From Variovorax sp. 770b2 (GTDB lineage Bacteria; Pseudomonadota; Gammaproteobacteria; Burkholderiales; Burkholderiaceae_C): a stretch of 64,000 nt of DNA. Positions within the stretch are counted from its first letter, which is position 1, and the number at the start of each line of letters is the position of its first letter. The position numbers and the translations under genes are program-made. Of this stretch, positions 38,932-50,355 are shown piece by piece. Below the pieces are notes generated by a model. It was not told the origin of the DNA and searched no databases. It saw only the letters and a list, made by a program, of their open reading frames with translations. The DNA lies in assembly GCF_900115685.1 (NCBI RefSeq), contig NZ_FOXJ01000001.1, positions 2,761,796-2,825,795 on the forward strand, in the 5' to 3' direction.

Positions 38932-38943
38932 GGTGTCGGCTCC

Positions 38944-39225
38944 TTAGACGCGGTGTTGGTCGCTGTACGGGACCATGGCCAGGAAGCGGGCGCGCTTGAT
39001 GGCGGTGTTGAGCTGGCGTTGGTAGATCGCGCGCGTGCCGGTCAGGCGTGCGGGAATGATCTTGCCGTTTTCGCTGATGAAGTCACGCAGCGTGTCGATG
39101 TCCTTGTAGTCGATTTCCTCGACGCCAGCGACGGTGAAACGGCAGAAGCGCTTGCGCTTGAACAGCAGCGACTGGGTGTTGCGCTTCGGGCGCTTGTCTT
39201 TGTTGAATTTCTTGAACGTGGCCAT
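38944..39225 (-). CDS. rpsR: 30S ribosomal protein S18
   Basis: 93 residues. [20 protein letters not shown] and [20 protein letters not shown] are S18 landmarks. Located between priB and rplI, 12 bases before rplI. Confidence 0.97.
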   Translation of the reverse strand: MATFKKFNKDKRPKRNTQSLLFKRKRFCRFTVAGVEEIDYKDIDTLRDFISENGKIIPARLTGTRAIYQRQLNTAIKRARFLAMVPYSDQHRV

Positions 39226-39246
39226 TTGGGGACCTCTTGTCGAAAA

Positions 39247-39561
39247 TTAATCTTGCTGAAAATCCTGGATGTGCAGGACCGGATGCTTGCCATTGCCCGG
39301 TGTCGCGAGAAAACCCTGAAAACGCCAGAGACTTCCCATCGACTGTCTTGCGAGCCGTTCGGCGATGGCGCCGAAGGCAACGGCCTTGAGGGCCGTCTTC
39401 ACCTGCCGGGGTTTGCCTGCTTCATCGAGCGTGGACTCGTGTTCGAGTCTGAGGTCGATGGCGGGCAGGCCGGCGGGCGTGTATCGCAAGGCTCCGAGTT
39501 CGGCAACCGAGGCGGTCAGCAGCAGCTGATTGACACCGGTTGCCAGAGCGGCAGCAGTCAC
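39247..39561 (-). CDS. priB: Primosomal replication protein PriB
   Basis: 104 residues, one OB fold with LLLTASVAELGALRYTPAGL and GFLATPGNGKHPVLHIQDFQ. Loads the primosome at stalled forks. Encoded between rpsF and rpsR as in many proteobacteria. Confidence 0.93.
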   Translation of the reverse strand: MTAAALATGVNQLLLTASVAELGALRYTPAGLPAIDLRLEHESTLDEAGKPRQVKTALKAVAFGAIAERLARQSMGSLWRFQGFLATPGNGKHPVLHIQDFQQD

Positions 39562-39565
39562 GCCA

Positions 39566-39940
39566 TCAGTTGTTGTTGGCGGCGTATTCGGCCTGCTGGG
39601 CCTTGCGGGCTTCTTCGCGCTCGACCGTCTTCATCATCGACGAAGGACCGGTGTCGGCCTTCTTCTTCTGAACGGTGAGGTGGCGCAGCACGGCATCGTT
39701 GAACTTGAACGCGTGTTCCAGTTCACCCATCACGGTTTGCTCGGCTTCGATGTTGACACACAGGTAGTGCGCCTTGTTGAGCTTGTTGATCTGGTAAGCC
39801 AGTTGGCGGCGGCCCCAGTCTTCAACGCGATGGACCTTGCCACCGCCGGCCGCGATCAGGCCCTTGTAGCGCTCCAGCATGGCTGGAACTTGCTCGCTCT
39901 GATCCGGGTGGATCAGCAAAATGATTTCGTAGTGACGCAT
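39566..39940 (-). CDS. rpsF: 30S ribosomal protein S6
   Basis: 124 residues from ATG 39940, with AAGGAG upstream. [20 protein letters not shown], then [21 protein letters not shown] non-ribosomal-type Lys/Glu tail follows residue 95. First gene of the operon; a sigma-70 promoter and hairpin lie just upstream. Confidence 0.97.
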   Translation of the reverse strand: MRHYEIILLIHPDQSEQVPAMLERYKGLIAAGGGKVHRVEDWGRRQLAYQINKLNKAHYLCVNIEAEQTVMGELEHAFKFNDAVLRHLTVQKKKADTGPSSMMKTVEREEARKAQQAEYAANNN

Positions 39941-39976
39941 GGCACTCCTTGTGGATTCTTCCGAGGAAGAGGAAAA

Positions 39977-40005
39977 GCCACCTGCAGCGTCGGGCGCAGT
40001 GTGGC
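39977..40005 (-). promoter_or_regulatory. Hairpin in the rpsF leader, candidate S6:S18 binding structure
   Basis: On the minus strand GCCAC-A-CTGC pairs with GCAG-GTGGC around a loop containing CCG. Autoregulatory leaders with a CCG motif are known to bind S6:S18; the match is by eye only. Confidence 0.4.
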
Positions 40006-40020
40006 AAGGCAAAGCCGGCG

Positions 40021-40050
40021 ATTATAGCCCTGGAATCGGCAATCCGGCAA
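40021..40050 (-). promoter_or_regulatory. Sigma-70 promoter of the rpsF operon
   Basis: Minus strand TTGCCG (40045-40050), 18 bases, TATAAT (40021-40026). The rpsF ATG is about 80 bases on. Confidence 0.65.
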
Positions 40051-40056
40051 GGCACT

Positions 40057-40551
40057 TCAGTCGTTGAGGGCCTTGTCCAGGGCGGCGGCCTTCTCGGGGC
40101 CGACCGCGGCGCGGATCTTGGGCGCAAGGGCCAGCAGGTCTTCGTAGCTCGTCGTGCCCTCGACCTGCAGGTTGAGCCGGAACCCCATCAGCCCCAGGCT
40201 GCCGGTGAGCTGGGTGGCGATGGGGTAGGCGTCCTTGTAGCGCTGCTGCTTGCTGCGGCCGGAAGCGCCCGGAGCGCCCGAAGAAGAACTCGCCCCAGCC
40301 GAAGGAGCGGCCGGCGCGGCCGGCTTCGGAGCCTCTGCAGGCGGCGGCGCACTGCCCGCCACCGGCTCAAGAAGACCCAGTGCGACCATGTGGTCGATGT
40401 CCTCCCGGACGATGCCCATGCCGTTGGCCAGCACCTCGTCGACCGAACGCTTGCCGTCGAACAGGATGAACGCCGAGCGCTGGCGCGGCGTCAGCGGGAC
40501 CGAGCGGTCCTTCAGGGCCTGCTGGCCCATTGGCGTCTTCACAAGAATCAT
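40057..40551 (-). CDS. Conserved protein of unknown function
   Basis: 164 residues. An N-terminal ~60-residue helical part (SVPLTPRQRSAFILFDGKRS, VDEVLANGMGIVREDIDHMV) resembles a small winged-helix fold. After a Pro/Ala/Ser linker comes a helical C-terminal part of ~70 residues. No signal peptide and no named family. Same strand as ppsR's neighbour ppsA (whose stop is 130 bases upstream in the window) but probably separate. Confidence 0.7.
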   Translation of the reverse strand: MILVKTPMGQQALKDRSVPLTPRQRSAFILFDGKRSVDEVLANGMGIVREDIDHMVALGLLEPVAGSAPPPAEAPKPAAPAAPSAGASSSSGAPGASGRSKQQRYKDAYPIATQLTGSLGLMGFRLNLQVEGTTSYEDLLALAPKIRAAVGPEKAAALDKALND

Positions 40552-40682
40552 GCTGGTCTTCCCTTCCGGGATGCGCCCGTGAATCTTGCAAGTCTGGCAT
40601 CAAATACGCAATTTGTTTCCAGAACACCTACGGCTCGCGGGAATCCCCCCATGGGGATTTCCGCAATCCGTCGCCTGCGACT

Positions 40683-43076
<2,394 letters not shown>

Positions 43077-43267
43077 GGGAAAGCTCCAGAAGTTGAAACC
43101 GGTGCTGCATGCAGGCGGCACGGCACGATCGTTGTCGTTGCTTTGGGTGCGGGCGCGGCGTGCATGGAAAGAATGGGGGGTTGGGAAAGCGGATTCCCGA
43201 TAATGGACCGGATTGTAGGCGTGGCAAGGTTGCCCGCGCCGCAGGACAAGGCCGCAAGAGCAACACC

Positions 43268-44089
43268 ATGCATACACGCACTGTTTTCTTCATTTCCGAC
43301 GGCACCGGCATCACCGCCGAGACTTTCGGCAACGCCGTGCTGGCCCAGTTCGAGATGAAGCCGCGCCACGTGCGGCTCCCTTTCACCGACACGGTCGACA
43401 AGGCGCACCAGGCGGTGCGGCAGATCAACCACACGGCCGAACTCGAAGGCGTGCGGCCCATCGTCTTCACCACGCTGGCCAACATGGACGTGCTGGAAGT
43501 GATCGAAACCGGCTGCAAGGGCATGCTGCTGGACATGTTCGGCACCTTCGTGCGGCCGCTGGAAATCGAGCTGGCGGTGAAGTCGAACCACCGCATCGGC
43601 CGCTTCAGCGACGTGAGCAAGAGCAAGGAATACAACGCCCGCATCGCGGCCATCGATTTCAGCCTGGCGCACGACGATGGCCAGAGCAATCGCGACCTGC
43701 AGGGCGCCGACGTCATCCTGGTCGGCGTGAGCCGCAGCGGCAAGACGCCCACCTCGCTCTACCTGGCGATGCAGCACGGCCTGAAGGCGGCCAACTACCC
43801 GCTGATTCCCGAGGATTTCGACCGCCGCCAGCTGCCGCCGGCGCTGATGCCGCATCGCAAGAAGATCTTCGGCCTGACGATCCAGCCCGAGCGCCTGAGC
43901 GAGATTCGCAATGAGCGCCGGCCCGATTCGCGCTACGCGAGCCTGGAGAACTGCCGCCACGAGGTGAGCGAGGCCGAGGCCATGATGCGGCGCGCCGGCA
44001 TCCGCTGGCTCTCGACCACCACCAAGTCGATCGAGGAAATCGCGACCACGATCCTGCAGGAGCTGCGGCCTGAGCGGTTGAACTACTGA
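43268..44089 (+). CDS. ppsR: PEP synthase regulatory kinase/phosphotransferase PpsR
   Basis: 273 residues from ATG 43268. [20 protein letters not shown] at the start and P-loop [15 protein letters not shown] (about residue 155) mark the DUF299 family, which inactivates and reactivates PpsA by ADP-dependent threonine phosphorylation and Pi-dependent dephosphorylation. The two genes are divergent with a 191-base gap. Confidence 0.96.
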   Translation: MHTRTVFFISDGTGITAETFGNAVLAQFEMKPRHVRLPFTDTVDKAHQAVRQINHTAELEGVRPIVFTTLANMDVLEVIETGCKGMLLDMFGTFVRPLEIELAVKSNHRIGRFSDVSKSKEYNARIAAIDFSLAHDDGQSNRDLQGADVILVGVSRSGKTPTSLYLAMQHGLKAANYPLIPEDFDRRQLPPALMPHRKKIFGLTIQPERLSEIRNERRPDSRYASLENCRHEVSEAEAMMRRAGIRWLSTTTKSIEEIATTILQELRPERLNY

Positions 44090-44129
44090 GCACAAAAAAG
44101 GGGCCATCAATCTGATAGCCCCTTTGTGC
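44090..44129. terminator. Bidirectional terminator between ppsR and ahpF
   Basis: GCACAAA and GGGGC at 44090-44104 pair with GCCCC and TTTGTGC at 44118-44129. A- and T-rich flanks on both strands. Confidence 0.75.
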
Positions 44130-44163
44130 AGACCAGCGGGCACGGAGCCCGCTTTGTCTACGA

Positions 44164-45756
44164 TCAGGCCGTGAGGGTCGCCTTCTCTGCCGCGGCCTCC
44201 TCGGTCGGCGCCGAGGTCCGGATCAGGTGGTCGAACGCACCGAGCGCCGCTTTCGCACCGTCGCCGGCCGCGATGATGATCTGCTTGAACGGCACGGTCG
44301 TCACGTCGCCCGCAGCGAACACGCCCGGCACCGAGGTCTGGCCGCGGGCATCGACGACGATCTCGCCGTGCTTCGTGAGCTCGACCACGCCCTTGAGCCA
44401 GTCGGTGTTGGGCACGAGGCCGATCTGGATGAACACGCCCTCGAGCTCCACCTTCTTCAGCTCGCCCGACGCGCGGTCCTTGTAGACCAGGCCGTTGACC
44501 TTCTGGTCGCCGGTGATCTCGGTGGTCTGCGCGTTGGTGAACACGTCGACGTTCTTCAGGCTGTGCAGCTTGCGTTGCAGCACGGCGTCGGCGCGGAGAG
44601 CCGTGTCGAACTCGATCAGCGTGACATGGCCGACGATGCCGGCCAGGTCGATTGCCGCTTCGACGCCCGAGTTGCCGCCGCCGATCACCGCAACGCGCTT
44701 GCCCTTGAACAGCGGGCCGTCGCAGTGCGGGCAGTAGGCCACGCCCTTGTTCTTGAACTCGTGCTCGCCGGGCACGTTGATGTTGCGCCAGCGCGCGCCG
44801 GTCGAAATGATGATCGACTTGCTCTTGAGCGAGGCGCCGCTTTCGAGTTGCACCTCGATGAGGCCGGTGCCCGGCACCAGCGCCTTGGCACGCTGCAGAT
44901 TCATGATGTCGACGTCGTAGTCGCGCACGTGCTCTTCGAGCGCATGGGCGAACTTCGGACCTTCGGTTTCCTTGATCGAGATGAAGTTCTCGATGCCCAG
45001 CGTGTCGAGCACCTGGCCGCCGAAGCGCTCCGATGCCACGCCGGTGCGGATGCCCTTGCGCGCGGCGTACACGGCGGCTGCCGCGCCAGCGGGGCCGCCA
45101 CCGACGATCAGCACGTCGAACGGGTCCTTGGCGGCGATCTTCTTTGCTTCGCGCTCGACGCCGCTGGTGTCGATCTTGGCGAGGATTTCTTCCAGGCTCA
45201 TGCGGCCCTGGCCGAACTCGGTGCCGTTGAGGAACACGGTCGGCACGGCCATGATCTGGCGCTCCTTGACCTCATCCTGGAAGGTGCCGCCTTCGATCAT
45301 CGTGGTGCGGATGCGCGGGTTCTGCACCGCCATCAGGTTCAGTGCCTGGACCACGTCGGGGCAGTTGTGGCAGGTGAGCGAGACGTAGATCTCGAACTCG
45401 AAGTCGCCGTCGAGTGCCTTGATCTGGTCGAGCACGGCCTGCTCGACCTTGGGCGGGTAGCCGCCGATCTGCAGCAGCGCAAGGATGAGCGAGGTGAATT
45501 CATGGCCCATCGGCAGGCCGGCGAAGCGCGGGCCGTGGTTCTCGCTCGGGCGGTTGACCGAGAAAGAGGGCTTGCGGTGGCTGTCGTCGCGGCTTTCGGT
45601 CAGCTTGACCAGCGGCGAGGACTCCGCGACGTCCTTCAGCAGCGACAACATCTCGCCCGAGGCCTTGCTGTCGTCGAGCGAGGCAACGATTTCGATCGGT
45701 TGCGTGGCGCGTTCGAGGTAACTCTTCAATTGGGCTTTGGTGCTGGCGTCGAGCAT
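44164..45756 (-). CDS. ahpF: Alkyl hydroperoxide reductase subunit F
   Basis: 530 residues. N-terminal two thioredoxin-like folds with redox pair CHNC ([11 protein letters not shown]), then a thioredoxin-reductase-like FAD/NAD part with CPHC ([11 protein letters not shown]) and [14 protein letters not shown]. Transfers electrons from NADH to AhpC. Follows ahpC after a terminator hairpin. Confidence 0.97.
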   Translation of the reverse strand: MLDASTKAQLKSYLERATQPIEIVASLDDSKASGEMLSLLKDVAESSPLVKLTESRDDSHRKPSFSVNRPSENHGPRFAGLPMGHEFTSLILALLQIGGYPPKVEQAVLDQIKALDGDFEFEIYVSLTCHNCPDVVQALNLMAVQNPRIRTTMIEGGTFQDEVKERQIMAVPTVFLNGTEFGQGRMSLEEILAKIDTSGVEREAKKIAAKDPFDVLIVGGGPAGAAAAVYAARKGIRTGVASERFGGQVLDTLGIENFISIKETEGPKFAHALEEHVRDYDVDIMNLQRAKALVPGTGLIEVQLESGASLKSKSIIISTGARWRNINVPGEHEFKNKGVAYCPHCDGPLFKGKRVAVIGGGNSGVEAAIDLAGIVGHVTLIEFDTALRADAVLQRKLHSLKNVDVFTNAQTTEITGDQKVNGLVYKDRASGELKKVELEGVFIQIGLVPNTDWLKGVVELTKHGEIVVDARGQTSVPGVFAAGDVTTVPFKQIIIAAGDGAKAALGAFDHLIRTSAPTEEAAAEKATLTA

Positions 45757-45796
45757 GACGGACTCACTTTCGATATCTGAAAACTATCAACGGGAA

Positions 45797-45833
45797 ACAA
45801 AAAAGCCCGGGGCTTCGTGAGCGCCCGGGCTTT
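45797..45833 (-). terminator. Hairpin terminator between ahpC and ahpF
   Basis: AAAGCCCGGG (45802-45811) pairs with CCCGGGCTTT (45824-45833). On the minus strand it is followed by TTTTTTG. Likely partial, lowering ahpF relative to ahpC. Confidence 0.75.
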
Positions 45834-45846
45834 CGCACGGGAGCGC

Positions 45847-46410
45847 TTAGATCTTGCCGACGAGGTCAAACGACGGTGCGATGGTCTTGTCGCCTTCGTT
45901 CCACTTGGCCGGGCAGACTTCGTTCGGGTGGGCGGCGGTATAGACCGCTGCCTTGAGCTTACGCAGGGTCTCCTTGACATCGCGGGCGATTTCGTTGGAG
46001 TGCACTTCGGCGGTCTTGATGATGCCCTCGGGGTTGATCACGAAGGTGCCGCGCAGTGCCAGGCCTTCTTCAGGGATGTGCACGCCGAAAGCGTTGGTCA
46101 GCGTGTGGGTCGGATCGCCTACCAGGGGGAACTTGGCCTTGCCGACCGCTGGCGACGTGTCGTGCCAGACCTTGTGCGAGAAGTGAGTGTCGGTGGTCAC
46201 GATGTAGACCTCGGCACCCAGCTTCTGGAACTCGGGGTAGTTGTCGGCCGCGTCTTCAACTTCGGTCGGGCAGTTGAAAGTGAAGGCCGCCGGCATGAAG
46301 ATCAGCACGGACCACTTGCCCTTGAGCGTCTCGTCGGACACGTCGATGAATTTGCCGTTGAGGTAGGCCTGGGTCTTGAACGGTTGGACTTGGGTGTTGA
46401 TCAGGGACAT
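45847..46410 (-). CDS. ahpC: Alkyl hydroperoxide reductase subunit C (peroxiredoxin)
   Basis: 187 residues. The peroxidatic Cys is in FTFNCPTEVEDAAD and the resolving Cys in HPNEVCPAKW, as in typical 2-Cys AhpC of E. coli type. Reduces organic and hydrogen peroxide, recharged by AhpF. Starts at ATG 46410; promoter and OxyR-like motif upstream. Confidence 0.97.
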   Translation of the reverse strand: MSLINTQVQPFKTQAYLNGKFIDVSDETLKGKWSVLIFMPAAFTFNCPTEVEDAADNYPEFQKLGAEVYIVTTDTHFSHKVWHDTSPAVGKAKFPLVGDPTHTLTNAFGVHIPEEGLALRGTFVINPEGIIKTAEVHSNEIARDVKETLRKLKAAVYTAAHPNEVCPAKWNEGDKTIAPSFDLVGKI

Positions 46411-46449
46411 TGGTGATTCCTAGGTGGCTGATGAAAAAGGCGAACCATG

Positions 46450-46477
46450 AGTATAGCTACCAATCTTATATTATCAA
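46450..46477 (-). promoter_or_regulatory. Sigma-70 promoter of ahpC
   Basis: Minus strand TTGATA (46472-46477), 16 bases, TATACT (46450-46455). About 40 bases before the ahpC ATG. Confidence 0.65.
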
Positions 46478-46491
46478 TAGTCATGGACTAT
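46453..46491. promoter_or_regulatory. Candidate OxyR site upstream of ahpC
   Basis: Two ATAG-type repeats: ATAGCTACCAATCTT (46453-46467) and ATAGTCATGGACTAT (46477-46491). The second is a full ATAG-N7-CTAT; the gap is 9 rather than the usual 7. It covers the -35 region, as in OxyR-activated promoters. Confidence 0.45.
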
Positions 46492-46660
46492 TAAAAGTAT
46501 CGAAGCTCGCTATGTTTGCGATGAGGTGACGATGGGTTTTTCCGCGCTTCAATACGAACGTGTATCACCATCACACGCATGCAGACCGGCGCAGCATGGG
46601 ATTGCTTGCAAGCACGCATCCGCCCCTCCGACAATCACGCTTTCAGAACAAGGAAAAACC

Positions 46661-47137
46661 ATGAAGGGCGACCCCAAGGTCATCGAACATCTGCAGGCGC
46701 AGCTCAAGAACGAGCTCACCGCAATCAACCAGTACTTCCTGCACTACCGCATGCTCAAGCACTGGGGTCTGGACAAGCTGGCCAAGAAGGAATACGAAGA
46801 ATCGATCGGCGAAATGAAGCACGCCGACAAGCTGATGGACCGCATCTTCATGCTCGACGGCCTGCCCAACCTGCAGGACCTCGGCAAGCTGAACATCGGC
46901 GAAGACGTGCCCGAGCTGCTGCGCTGCGACCTCGGCGCCGAAACCGGCGCGCAAGCCACCATCAAGGACGGCATCGCGCATTGCGAATCGGTGCGCGACT
47001 ATGTCTCGCGCGATCTGCTGCAGGAAATCCTGGACGACACGGAAGAGCACATCGACTTCCTGGAAACCCAGATCGACCTGATCGACCGCGTCGGCCTGCA
47101 GAACTACCTGCAATCGCAAATGGGCGAACTCGAATAA
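46661..47137 (+). CDS. bfr: Bacterioferritin
   Basis: 158 residues from ATG 46661, with AAGGA 8 bases upstream. Heme ligand M52 and ferroxidase residues E18, E51 and H54 ([10 protein letters not shown]) are present, then E94-type and E127/H130 (DTEEHIDF) in the C-half. 24-mer iron store. A divergent partner of ahpC. A Bfd-like ferredoxin gene lies in the same iron island. Confidence 0.96.
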   Translation: MKGDPKVIEHLQAQLKNELTAINQYFLHYRMLKHWGLDKLAKKEYEESIGEMKHADKLMDRIFMLDGLPNLQDLGKLNIGEDVPELLRCDLGAETGAQATIKDGIAHCESVRDYVSRDLLQEILDDTEEHIDFLETQIDLIDRVGLQNYLQSQMGELE

Positions 47138-47159
47138 GCGCGGCCTTTCGGCTTCAAAC

Positions 47160-47183
47160 AACGGGACTTCGGTCCCGTTTTTT
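47160..47183 (+). terminator. Terminator of bfr
   Basis: AACGGGAC-TTCG-GTCCCGTT (47160-47179) followed by TTTT. Confidence 0.85.
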
Positions 47184-47211
47184 ATTGCTTTACGTAACTT
47201 AACGGCCATCA

Positions 47212-47230
47212 AATAACAGTCATTCTCATC
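47212..47230 (+). promoter_or_regulatory. Fur-box-like site before the PepSY gene
   Basis: AATAACAGTCATTCTCATC matches the 19-bp Fur consensus at 11 positions by eye, 26 bases ahead of the PepSY ATG. Confidence 0.45.
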
Positions 47231-47255
47231 TGCGCAGATAGAATCCGCGCCTTCG

Positions 47256-47900
47256 ATGACTGCCACCCGCCCCGACAACCGCCGCCGTTCCTACTGGCTC
47301 AAGACCCTGCACGAATGGCATTGGGTGAGCTCTGCGATCTGCCTCATCGGCATGATCCTGTTCAGCGTCACCGGCTTCACCCTCAATCACGCGGGGCAGA
47401 TCGAGGCCAAGCCGGCGATCACGAAGTTGAACGGCACGATCGATGAGCCGTTGCGCGCCCGACTCGAACAACAACTGCCCGCCGCCAAGGCGCAAAAAGG
47501 CAAGGCCCCCCTGCCCTCCGGGCTGCAAGGCTGGGTCCGGAAGAACTGGGATGTCGACACCTCCGGCCGCGATGCCGAATGGTCCGACGACGAAATCTAT
47601 CTCTCGCTCCCCCGCCCCGGCGGCGACGCCTGGCTGCGCCTGAGCCTGGCCGACGGCGAGATCGAATACGAGCGCACCGACCGCGGCTGGCTCTCCTACC
47701 TCAACGACCTGCACAAGGGCCGCAACACCGGCGCCGCCTGGAGCTGGTTCATCGACATCTTCGCGGGCGCCGCGCTGGTCTTCTCGGTCACCGGGCTGTT
47801 CATTCTCAAGATGCACGCGGGCAACCGGCCGTTCACTTGGCCGATGGTGGGCATGGGGCTGGTCGTGCCGGTGCTGCTCGCGCTGTTGTTCATTCATTGA
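47256..47900 (+). CDS. PepSY-associated transmembrane protein (first gene of a ferric-reductase-like cluster)
   Basis: 214 residues. Two to three helices: SAICLIGMILFSVTGFTLNH after a basic start, then GAALVFSVTGLFILKM near the C-terminus and a last short helix. H19 and H22 (TLHEWHW), H45, H153 (NDLHKGR) and H187 could bind heme in the membrane, as proposed for PepSY-TM reductases. A ~100-residue periplasmic loop lies between. Probably passes electrons across the inner membrane; starts the five-gene operon ending in the flavoreductase. Confidence 0.82.
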   Translation: MTATRPDNRRRSYWLKTLHEWHWVSSAICLIGMILFSVTGFTLNHAGQIEAKPAITKLNGTIDEPLRARLEQQLPAAKAQKGKAPLPSGLQGWVRKNWDVDTSGRDAEWSDDEIYLSLPRPGGDAWLRLSLADGEIEYERTDRGWLSYLNDLHKGRNTGAAWSWFIDIFAGAALVFSVTGLFILKMHAGNRPFTWPMVGMGLVVPVLLALLFIH

Positions 47901-47932
47901 TTGACCGATTGATTCAGGAAAAGAGGTTTCCC

Positions 47933-48466
47933 GTGCACGTTCGCTATTCACTCGCGCCGATCGCCATGTCGGCGTTGCTCGCAACCCCGGCCTTCGCGGC
48001 GAGTCTGGCCGTCAACATCGAGATCCCGCGGTTGAACGCTTCGGAGTACCACCGCCCCTACGTGGCGACCTGGATCGAGCGTGCCGACAACACGGTCGCG
48101 GGCACGCTGGCCGTCTGGTACGACGTGCGCACCAAGACGAACAACCCCGAAGGCGAAGGCACGAAGTGGCTCAAGGACATGCGCCAGTGGTGGCGCCGCG
48201 GCGGCCGCGAACTCGCGGTGCCTGTCGATGGCGTGACCGGCGCCACCAAGCCCGTCGGCAAGCACCAGCTGAGCTTCACCGAGGGATCGGCGCCGATGCC
48301 CAAGCTCGCACCCGGCGCCTACAAGCTGGTGGTCGAAGCGGCCCGTGAAGTCGGCGGCCGCGAGGTCGTGAGCATTCCGTTCCAGTGGCCGCCCACCGCT
48401 GCAGCGCAGCCCGCCGCGACCGGCAAGGAAGAGCTCGGCGAGATCAAGCTCGAACTCAAGCCCTGA
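47933..48466 (+). CDS. DUF2271 protein with a candidate ApbE flavinylation motif
   Basis: 177 residues from GTG 47933, with AAGAGG about 7 bases upstream. Signal peptide RYSLAPIAMSALLATPAFAAS. Residues 99-105 read DGVTGAT, fitting the D-x-x-S/T-G-A-S/T motif whose last Thr is FMN-modified by ApbE (T105 here). An ApbE gene is two genes on. A periplasmic one-electron flavin carrier is the likely role; the fold itself is uncharacterised. 32 bases after the PepSY stop. Confidence 0.85.
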   Translation: MHVRYSLAPIAMSALLATPAFAASLAVNIEIPRLNASEYHRPYVATWIERADNTVAGTLAVWYDVRTKTNNPEGEGTKWLKDMRQWWRRGGRELAVPVDGVTGATKPVGKHQLSFTEGSAPMPKLAPGAYKLVVEAAREVGGREVVSIPFQWPPTAAAQPAATGKEELGEIKLELKP

Positions 48467-48516
48467 TCGACGACGGACCGCCTCTCTTCACAAGCTTCAT
48501 CCATCAAGGACCTCTC

Positions 48517-49326
48517 ATGACCCGCTCCACCCTGCGCGCCACCAGCCTGGCCATCGCCCTGTCGGCCATCGCTTCCGTGTCCATGGCGCACAACGCCTGG
48601 CTGCTGCCCTCCTCCACCGTCTTCTCCAAGGCCGACACGGTGTCCGTCGATGCCGCCGTCTCGAACGACCTGTTCGTTGCGAACCACGCGCCGCTGCGGC
48701 TCGACGGCCTGCAGATCACCGCGCCCGACGGCAGCGCCGTCAAGCCCGAGAGCGAAGCCAAGCTCAAGCTGCGCAACGTGTTCGACGTGAGCGTCGCGCA
48801 GCCGGGCACGTACCGCATCGCCGTGGTCAACGCGGGCGCTTTCGCGAGCTGGAAGGACAAGGCCACCGGCCAGAACAAGCGCGCACGCGGCACGGCCGAG
48901 ACGATCGGAAAGGAAATTCCGGCCGATGCGCAGGACGTCACCATCACCCAGTCGTCGGGCCGCATCGAGACCTTCGTGACGGTCGGCAAGCCCTCGGCGC
49001 TCAAGCCGATCGGCCAGGGGTTGGAGCTCGTCGTGGCCGGCAGCCCGACCGACCTGGTCAAGGGCGAGAAAGCCAGCTTCACGCTGAACCTGGACGGTCA
49101 GCCCGCGAAGAACCTCGAAGTGACCGTGACCGCCGGCAACACGCAGTACCGCGACAAGCTCGAGGAGATCAAGCTCAAGACTGACGACAAGGGCCAGTTC
49201 AGCGTGACCTGGCCGACCGCCGGCATGTACTGGCTCGACGCCAGCACCAAGGACAACAAGACCACCGTGCCGCAAGCCAAGGAACGCCGCCTGAGCTATG
49301 CGGCCACCCTTGAAGTGATGCCCTGA
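48517..49326 (+). CDS. DUF4198 periplasmic protein
   Basis: 269 residues from ATG 48517. Signal peptide TSLAIALSAIASVSMAHN; the mature protein starts with HNAWLLPSSTVF. Two beta-rich Ig-like parts, a N-terminal DUF4198 (about 25-150) and a C-terminal repeat (~175-265, SFTLNLDGQPAKNLEVTV). Family members sit with nickel, cobalt or iron uptake genes; the ligand is unknown. 50 bases after the DUF2271 gene. Confidence 0.82.
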   Translation: MTRSTLRATSLAIALSAIASVSMAHNAWLLPSSTVFSKADTVSVDAAVSNDLFVANHAPLRLDGLQITAPDGSAVKPESEAKLKLRNVFDVSVAQPGTYRIAVVNAGAFASWKDKATGQNKRARGTAETIGKEIPADAQDVTITQSSGRIETFVTVGKPSALKPIGQGLELVVAGSPTDLVKGEKASFTLNLDGQPAKNLEVTVTAGNTQYRDKLEEIKLKTDDKGQFSVTWPTAGMYWLDASTKDNKTTVPQAKERRLSYAATLEVMP

Positions 49327-49341
49327 CACCAGCGCGCACCC

Positions 49342-50355
49342 TTGGGAATTTCCTTCAGCACCTGGCGCGCAGGCGGCTACGCCAACGCGGCCGTACCGCG
49401 CCGCGCCGACCCGGCCACCCTGCAGCAGTTGGGCGGGCAGACGATGGGCACGACCTGGTCGCTGCGCTTCGACAACCCGCGGATGCTTCCGCTGGAGCAG
49501 GTGCGCGAAGCGGTAGAAGCTGCGCTTGCGCGGGTCGTCGCGCAGATGAGCCACTGGGAGCCGGCGTCGGACATCAGCCGTTTCAACCGCGCGCCCGCGG
49601 GCTCGCGTCATGTGTTGCCCAAGGAGTTCACCGAAGTGATGGCCTGCGCCTTTCACTGGGCGCGCGCCAGCGCAGGCGCGATCGATCCGACTGTCGGTCC
49701 GCTGGTCGCTTGCTGGGGATTCGGTCCTGATGCAGATCCGAGCGGCCTGCCCGCACCCGAAGTTCTTGCCGCGGCGCGCGCGCGTACCGGCTGGCAGCGG
49801 CTGGAATTCGATGAGGCATGTGGCGCCCTGCTGCAGACGGGCGGCATCGCGCTCGACCTCTCGGGCATCGCCAAGGGCTTCGCCGTCGACCACGGGATCG
49901 AGGCTTTGCGCGGACTCGGCCTCACCGACCTGCTGCTCGAAATCGGCGGAGAACTGCGCGGCATCGGTCGTCGCCCCGACAGCCAACCGTGGCAGGTGCT
50001 GATCGACGGCGAATCGCCCGCCGCGCAGCGCATTGCATTGGCCGACATGGCCATCGCCACGTCGGGCGACCGCTGGCATCGCCGTGAGCACGAGGGACGC
50101 CGCTGGTCGCACACCATCGATCCGCGCAGCGGCGAACCGGTCGCGCACGCGTTGGCGAGCGTCACGGTGCTGCACGCGCAATGCATGCAGGCCGACGCGC
50201 TGGCCACCGTGCTGACCGTGTTGGGACCGGACGATGGCGTGTCCTTCGCGGAGCAGCACGACGTGGCGGCCCTGTTCGTCAGCCACGACGATGCGTCGCC
50301 AGGGCTGCGCACTCCACGCGCCACGCGCGCCTGGCTCGCGCAGGCCAGCGCATGA
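49342..50355 (+). CDS. apbE: FAD:protein FMN transferase ApbE
   Basis: 337 residues from TTG 49342; ATG 49444 would cut the conserved first strand (GGQTMGTTWSLRF). The frame upstream is closed by the previous gene's stop, so no signal peptide can be added. ALDLSGIAKGFAVDHGIEAL, LLEIGGELRGIG and the C-terminal H-rich WSHTIDPRSGEPVAHALASVTV are ApbE landmarks. It puts FMN on Thr in target proteins; the DUF2271 protein is a likely target. Overlaps the next gene by ATGA. Confidence 0.92.
   Translation: MGISFSTWRAGGYANAAVPRRADPATLQQLGGQTMGTTWSLRFDNPRMLPLEQVREAVEAALARVVAQMSHWEPASDISRFNRAPAGSRHVLPKEFTEVMACAFHWARASAGAIDPTVGPLVACWGFGPDADPSGLPAPEVLAAARARTGWQRLEFDEACGALLQTGGIALDLSGIAKGFAVDHGIEALRGLGLTDLLLEIGGELRGIGRRPDSQPWQVLIDGESPAAQRIALADMAIATSGDRWHRREHEGRRWSHTIDPRSGEPVAHALASVTVLHAQCMQADALATVLTVLGPDDGVSFAEQHDVAALFVSHDDASPGLRTPRATRAWLAQASA

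Noticed and set aside
40638..40661. Inverted repeat AATCCCC/GGGGATT near the ppsA stop
   Set aside because: Imperfect, no U-tract on either strand, so not called as a terminator.
46411..46660. 250-base gap between ahpC and bfr, possible small gene
   Set aside because: Holds the ahpC promoter and OxyR-like sites; the open frame upstream of bfr lacks coding features.
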